The position numbers were made by a program, and so were the translations under genes. DNA of 9,897 bases from Planctomycetes bacterium RBG_13_46_10. Lineage in GTDB: Bacteria; Planctomycetota; Phycisphaerae; Sedimentisphaerales; Anaerobacaceae. Positions 6,960 through 9,897 of this stretch are shown piece by piece. The DNA is taken from positions 1,146 through 11,042 of the forward strand of contig MHYD01000045.1 of NCBI GenBank assembly GCA_001824645.1, given 5' to 3'. Below the pieces are notes generated by a model that did no database searches, was not told the origin of the DNA, and was given only the letters and a program-made list of their open reading frames with translations. How positions within the stretch are numbered: the stretch's first letter is position 1; every line of letters starts with the position of its first letter.

Positions 6960-8462
6960 TTAACAGCAGTTCATAGTACATCCTCCACTGAACCCAACAA
7001 TGCCTCCAATACATCCTCCCGAACCGGTTATGTGAACGTCCACCACCCCAAGCTTCTTGACCTCGGCTTTAACTCCCAATAGACCAAACAATCCAAGGTA
7101 GCTTACACCCTTAATTGTCAAACAGGAGATCACGTGACCATTGCCATCAAAAACACCCGTGAAAACTTGAATTGGCGCCTGCTCGAAAACAATTCTGTTT
7201 GGCAGAACTGGATTCAGATCTATGTCCGCACCGAGGACAAAATGTTTGTCCCAGAGGACAGACCCTTTACTCAACATGATGAATTGATCGAATGTGTCAA
7301 TCTTATAGGGAGTCTCAGACGTTCCCCGCCCTGTAAGCCAGTTAATGTCAGGCCCGGCGATAATCTGACCAGGCGTACCTTCCCAAGCTAACCTGGGATA
7401 ATTGCGGCCAGGATCCAGAACCCAGTTCGGATCATCGGCAAAACCATTCAGACCGAGCATGTAGGGATCCATCATCTCACGCGTGGTCAAGCCCACGCCA
7501 CCGGCACTTCCTGATAGACCGGAGGTTTCCACATCCCATACGCTGCGCAAGACTCCGCCCCAGTCGCTTAGCCCAACTAATCCACCGACGCTCTCATTGC
7601 CACTGACACCACCGGCGCTGTAGCACTGCATCACATCACCAACCCTGTTGTCTCCTACGAGACCGCCTACAAAGATTTCTCCTCTTACACTGGTGAGCGA
7701 GTAACTATTTTTGATGTAGCCAGGATTAGGCACAACTCCTTGTATGCCATTCCGTCCAACCAGTCCTCCGATAGCTTCGTTTCCGGTGACAACACCGGTG
7801 CTGTAGCAATTGGTTATGTTACCTACATGACTCCCCACCAGACCGCCAACATAGTATGAGCCAGTGACAATACTGGTGCTATAGCAGTTTGTAATATTAC
7901 CGCGCTCGTTGAATCCCACCAGTCCGCCGACTCGATCATTGCCGCTGACCGAACCAGTGCTGGAACAGCGCGTTAAAGTACCGTAGTTCGTTCCCACCAG
8001 TCCGCCGATCCCACTGCCACCGATGATTATGCCACTGCTATAGCATTGGATCACAGAACCACTGTTGCACCCAACCAATCCGCCAAAATCGAAAAAACCA
8101 GAGCCATTAATTTGGGCATCGACCACACCCAAGTTCTTGACCTCAGCCTTAACTCCCAATCGGCCAAATAGGCCCAAATAACTTTTACCTGTGATGGTCA
8201 AATGCGAGATTGTGTACCCATTGCCATCGAAGACACCGACGAAAGGATTACCATCAAAAGACCACGGTGTTGCGTCATTGGTATCGAAGGCAATGACGGC
8301 CTTGTCGAAGACCTTGCCGCCGGGAAGGTTGGGATACAAGTCGATGTCGGCTGTCAGGATGAAGTGCTTGTCGTAATCTTCGGGGCTGTCGCCGAGCTCT
8401 ATCAAATCGGCAGACGAAGCGATTTTGTACGGGTCGTTAGGTTCGCCCGTCCCGCCACCATA
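6426..8462 (-). repeat. Two tandem GLUG modules offset by 1080 bp
   Basis: Module 1 (about 8462-7377) and module 2 (about 7337-6426) share the same order: an opening G-x-G-T-x-x-x-P-Y-K-I segment, DKHF(I/V)L-x-ADIDL, GVFDGNG, SYLGLFG and GVKAEVK-x-LGVVD, then GLUG repeats and a WD-x-(E/Q)TSG cap. The SYLGLFG blocks are exactly 360 codons apart and are still similar as DNA (compare 7055-7080 with 8135-8160). Module 1 has seven GG(L/I)VG repeats; module 2 has five, with the stop codon falling after its first. Confidence 0.8.
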
Positions 8463-8981
8463 CTTTCTTTGGGCGACGGCATCCATATTGAAGATAAAAA
8501 AGTCCGCGCTGCCGGCCGGTGGGTACGTCTGGGCGAAAATGTAGATCAAATCATCATTGAGAATCGCTGTAATAAATATGTCAGAACCATTGGAATCTCT
8601 GCCCGCAAAATAGATTAACGTATCATCAACAATAATTCCGACCAGACCGGCCAGGTTGAATACTTCGTTCGGGTCCAAGCTGCGTTTGTACGGGCTATCA
8701 TCTACCGCATTCGCATCGACATGAGTGAAAAAAACGCTGCCCATATTGGGGTCAATTGATAGCTGGAACTGTCCCTCTATGACGTATGTTCTATGGATGC
8801 CGGCTATCCCGCCTGTCTGAACCACCGTGCTCTGCTGCGGAAGGAATACGTATATACTGTTCTTCTGAGAATCCGGTGCAGCAGGTGCATTCTCGTCCGC
8901 CCGGACAGAAAAGCTGAGTAGGAACACCGCAATCAGTAAATAAATTGTCCGCGAAATTGTGGAATATCTCGCCTTTATCAT
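6960..8981 (-). CDS. Secreted GLUG-repeat protein, truncated by an in-frame TAA
   Basis: 673 residues. The N-terminus is a signal peptide (basic start, hydrophobic 12-25, VRA-D cleavage near 28), predicting an exported surface or extracellular protein. Residues 30-170 form a uniform beta-type domain of unknown function, ending in the GGGTGEPNDPYKI linker (175-187). Residues 191-535 hold one complete module with seven GLUG repeats (Pfam Glug-like: GGLVG, then NCYSTG, then V-x-G), a predicted beta-solenoid of the adhesin type. A second module starts near 549 and stops at Cys673, where a repeat C-Y-S becomes C-stop-S. The original gene would reach 6423 and encode about 851 sense codons. The ATG follows a perfect AAGGAGGT at 7 nt. 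No membrane anchor or sorting tail is seen in either part. The binding target is unknown. Confidence 0.82.
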   Translation of the reverse strand: MIKARYSTISRTIYLLIAVFLLSFSVRADENAPAAPDSQKNSIYVFLPQQSTVVQTGGIAGIHRTYVIEGQFQLSIDPNMGSVFFTHVDANAVDDSPYKRSLDPNEVFNLAGLVGIIVDDTLIYFAGRDSNGSDIFITAILNDDLIYIFAQTYPPAGSADFFIFNMDAVAQRKYGGGTGEPNDPYKIASSADLIELGDSPEDYDKHFILTADIDLYPNLPGGKVFDKAVIAFDTNDATPWSFDGNPFVGVFDGNGYTISHLTITGKSYLGLFGRLGVKAEVKNLGVVDAQINGSGFFDFGGLVGCNSGSVIQCYSSGIIIGGSGIGGLVGTNYGTLTRCSSTGSVSGNDRVGGLVGFNERGNITNCYSTSIVTGSYYVGGLVGSHVGNITNCYSTGVVTGNEAIGGLVGRNGIQGVVPNPGYIKNSYSLTSVRGEIFVGGLVGDNRVGDVMQCYSAGGVSGNESVGGLVGLSDWGGVLRSVWDVETSGLSGSAGGVGLTTREMMDPYMLGLNGFADDPNWVLDPGRNYPRLAWEGTPGQIIAGPDINWLTGRGTSETPYKIDTFDQFIMLSKGSVLWDKHFVLGADIDLNPVLPNRIVFEQAPIQVFTGVFDGNGHVISCLTIKGVSYLGLFGLLGVKAEVKKLGVVDVHITGSGGCIGGIVGFSGGCTMNCC

Positions 8982-9009
8982 TTTTCGACCTCCTTCCCTT
9001 ATCTTTAAA

Positions 9010-9043
9010 AACAGGATAATAGCCTGCCTTTCCTTCGCCTGTT
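9010..9043 (-). promoter_or_regulatory. 5'-end stem in the GLUG mRNA leader
   Basis: AACAGG (9010-9015) and CCTGTT (9038-9043) are complementary across a 22-nt loop. With the promoter at 9051-9080 transcription would begin near 9044, placing this stem at the extreme 5' end of the transcript, where it might protect the message. The stem is short. Confidence 0.3.
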
Positions 9044-9050
9044 AACATGT

Positions 9051-9080
9051 AGTATACAAAATACAGGCTATCTATGTCAA
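9051..9080 (-). promoter_or_regulatory. Near-consensus sigma70-type promoter of the GLUG gene
   Basis: On the minus strand a perfect -35 TTGACA (9080-9075) and a -10 TATACT (9056-9051, 5/6) are separated by 18 nt. It lies between the ABC ATPase stop and the GLUG gene, giving a leader of about 62 nt that ends in a perfect Shine-Dalgarno (8995-8988). The GLUG gene therefore probably has its own strong transcription start. A TAGCCTG/CAGGCTA inverted repeat (9020-9026 and 9064-9070) brackets the -10 region. Confidence 0.7.
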
Positions 9081-9114
9081 GTACAGAAAGAGTTCTTTAA
9101 TATCAATGAAACCT

Positions 9115-9819
9115 TCATACGTGCAGGTCTTTGCTAAGCTCCTGCAACACTATTTTCCCATCATCGAGGATGTAATGTTGGTCGGCGGTCCCTATGAGAA
9201 ATTCCCCGTGGGTGCAAACTACGAGTGTGGCTCCATTATCACGCACTAAATCCACAAGGCAGTCTATAATGGCCCTGGCAGTTTCAGGGTCCACATCACC
9301 GGTCGGCTCATCGGCAAAGACAAGGGCGGGCGAATGGACCAATGCACGTGCAATGGCCACGCGCTGCTGCTGTCCAACGCTTAGCTCCGACGGCAGGTAA
9401 TCGATTCGCTCGTCAAGCCCCAAATCATCAAGCATGTCACGCACCATTTGGCGTCGTATGGGTCCTGACAGCTTGGTGTGGATTAATGCGGCCTCCACAT
9501 TCTGCCCCGCGGTCCACGAAGGTATCAGGTTGAAGTTTTGAAAGATAAATCCCATGGTCTGCCGCCTCAACTGCGCCAGTTCCGGGGCACTTAGTTTTTC
9601 GACGGAGCGACCTGCAATCTCCACGTGACCTGTGCTGGGACGCTCCAGGCCTGCCATTATCTGCAGAAGCGTGGTCTTACCCGTGCCGCTGCGTCCATGA
9701 ATTACCACCACCTGGCCTGCACGGATAGTAATGCTAATGTCACTAAGCACATTCGTGGACCTGCCCCTTGAGACAAAACGTTTGGTGATATGCGAACAAG
9801 ATACAATTGTTTCATTCAT
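9115..9819 (-). CDS. ABC transporter ATPase, MacB/LolD/FtsE-like family
   Basis: 234 residues, the usual size for the cytoplasmic ATPase of this group, which drives lipoprotein release, macrolide/peptide efflux or cell-division FtsX-type permeases. Walker A is G42-R-S-G-T-G-K48-T, the Q-loop glutamine is Q94 in IFQNFNLIP, the signature is L146-S-V-G-Q150 (the usual second Gly is Val), Walker B ends A-D170-E171, the D-loop region reads GDVD, and the switch histidine is H204. No membrane segment is present. The ATG at 9819 lies 12 bp after the stop of a probable permease, with AAGGA about nine nt upstream overlapping that stop, so the two genes are co-transcribed. Substrate cannot be told from the ATPase. 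No clear terminator follows, but the next gene has its own promoter. Confidence 0.92.
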   Translation of the reverse strand: MNETIVSCSHITKRFVSRGRSTNVLSDISITIRAGQVVVIHGRSGTGKTTLLQIMAGLERPSTGHVEIAGRSVEKLSAPELAQLRRQTMGFIFQNFNLIPSWTAGQNVEAALIHTKLSGPIRRQMVRDMLDDLGLDERIDYLPSELSVGQQQRVAIARALVHSPALVFADEPTGDVDPETARAIIDCLVDLVRDNGATLVVCTHGEFLIGTADQHYILDDGKIVLQELSKDLHV

Positions 9820-9831
9820 AGCAAGAAGTCC

Positions 9832-9897
9832 TTAGAAACACCGCAGCAGACTTGCGGGACGCCGGCAGCCTGCCCAAAAAGCAGGAAATAAACCTGC
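9832..9897 (-). CDS. C-terminal end of a probable FtsX/MacB-type ABC permease (partial)
   Basis: Only the last 21 codons and the TAA (9834-9832) are inside the window. The readable tail, AGLFPAFWAGCRRPASLLRC plus Phe, resembles the standard ending of MacB/FtsX permeases, where a final membrane helix leads into a G-L-L-P-A-x-R-A-x-x-x-x-P-x-x-x-L-R motif. The gene for the matching ATPase begins 12 bp later in the same direction, as expected for this transporter class. The rest lies beyond the right edge. Confidence 0.6.
   Translation of the reverse strand, partial: AGLFPAFWAGCRRPASLLRCF

Noticed and set aside
8202..8618. Plus-strand 138-codon frame opposite the GLUG gene
   Set aside because: It is the antisense shadow of the repeat protein; no motif or ribosome binding site supports it.

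Overview
The window looks like a chromosomal segment of a planctomycete, most probably a Phycisphaerae or Sedimentisphaerales relative. This rests on the style of the GLUG-repeat secreted protein (the 'GGGTGEPNDPYKI' and 'DKHFILTADIDL' phrases recur in that lineage as I recall it), the ThiD2-ThiE fusion and moderate GC. It is a lineage inference from protein style and was not tested by a search. I see no phage, transposon, CRISPR, tRNA or rRNA.

Layout from left to right. (1) 1-609, plus strand: a glutamine-rich coiled-coil protein of unknown role, possibly cut by the window edge. (2) 610-987: an AT-rich gap between convergent genes, holding one perfect and two imperfect DnaA-box-like 9-mers. 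(3) 5784-988, minus strand: a tight three-gene operon. Its order is a secreted zinc M16 peptidase, a secreted metal-site-dead M16 partner with an extra C-terminal domain, and a ThiD2-ThiE thiamine phosphate synthase; the gaps are 36 and 24 bp. (4) 5785-6422: a gene-poor stretch with the operon's putative promoter and leader hairpins, a 14-bp palindrome, a 16-bp hairpin and a plus-strand intrinsic terminator that has no clear gene to serve. (5) 8981-6423, minus strand: a secreted two-module GLUG-repeat protein, broken by one in-frame TAA. It sits behind a near-consensus sigma70-type promoter and a perfect Shine-Dalgarno. (6) 9897-9115, minus strand: the last codons of a probable MacB/FtsX-type permease followed by its ABC ATPase.

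How the genes work together. The two M16 proteins are complementary. The first keeps HxxEH and the distal Glu but lacks the substrate-binding Arg/Tyr pair; the second lost all zinc ligands but keeps the Arg/Tyr pair. They therefore probably form an obligate heterodimer outside the cytoplasm. The thiamine gene is cytoplasmic and metabolically unrelated, so its place in the operon is either coincidental or shared regulation. The ABC permease and ATPase belong to one separate operon that continues past the right edge.

I did not find a convincing new biological system. The most useful points are the nonsense-split GLUG gene, the complementary M16 pair, the leader hairpins and the orphan terminator.
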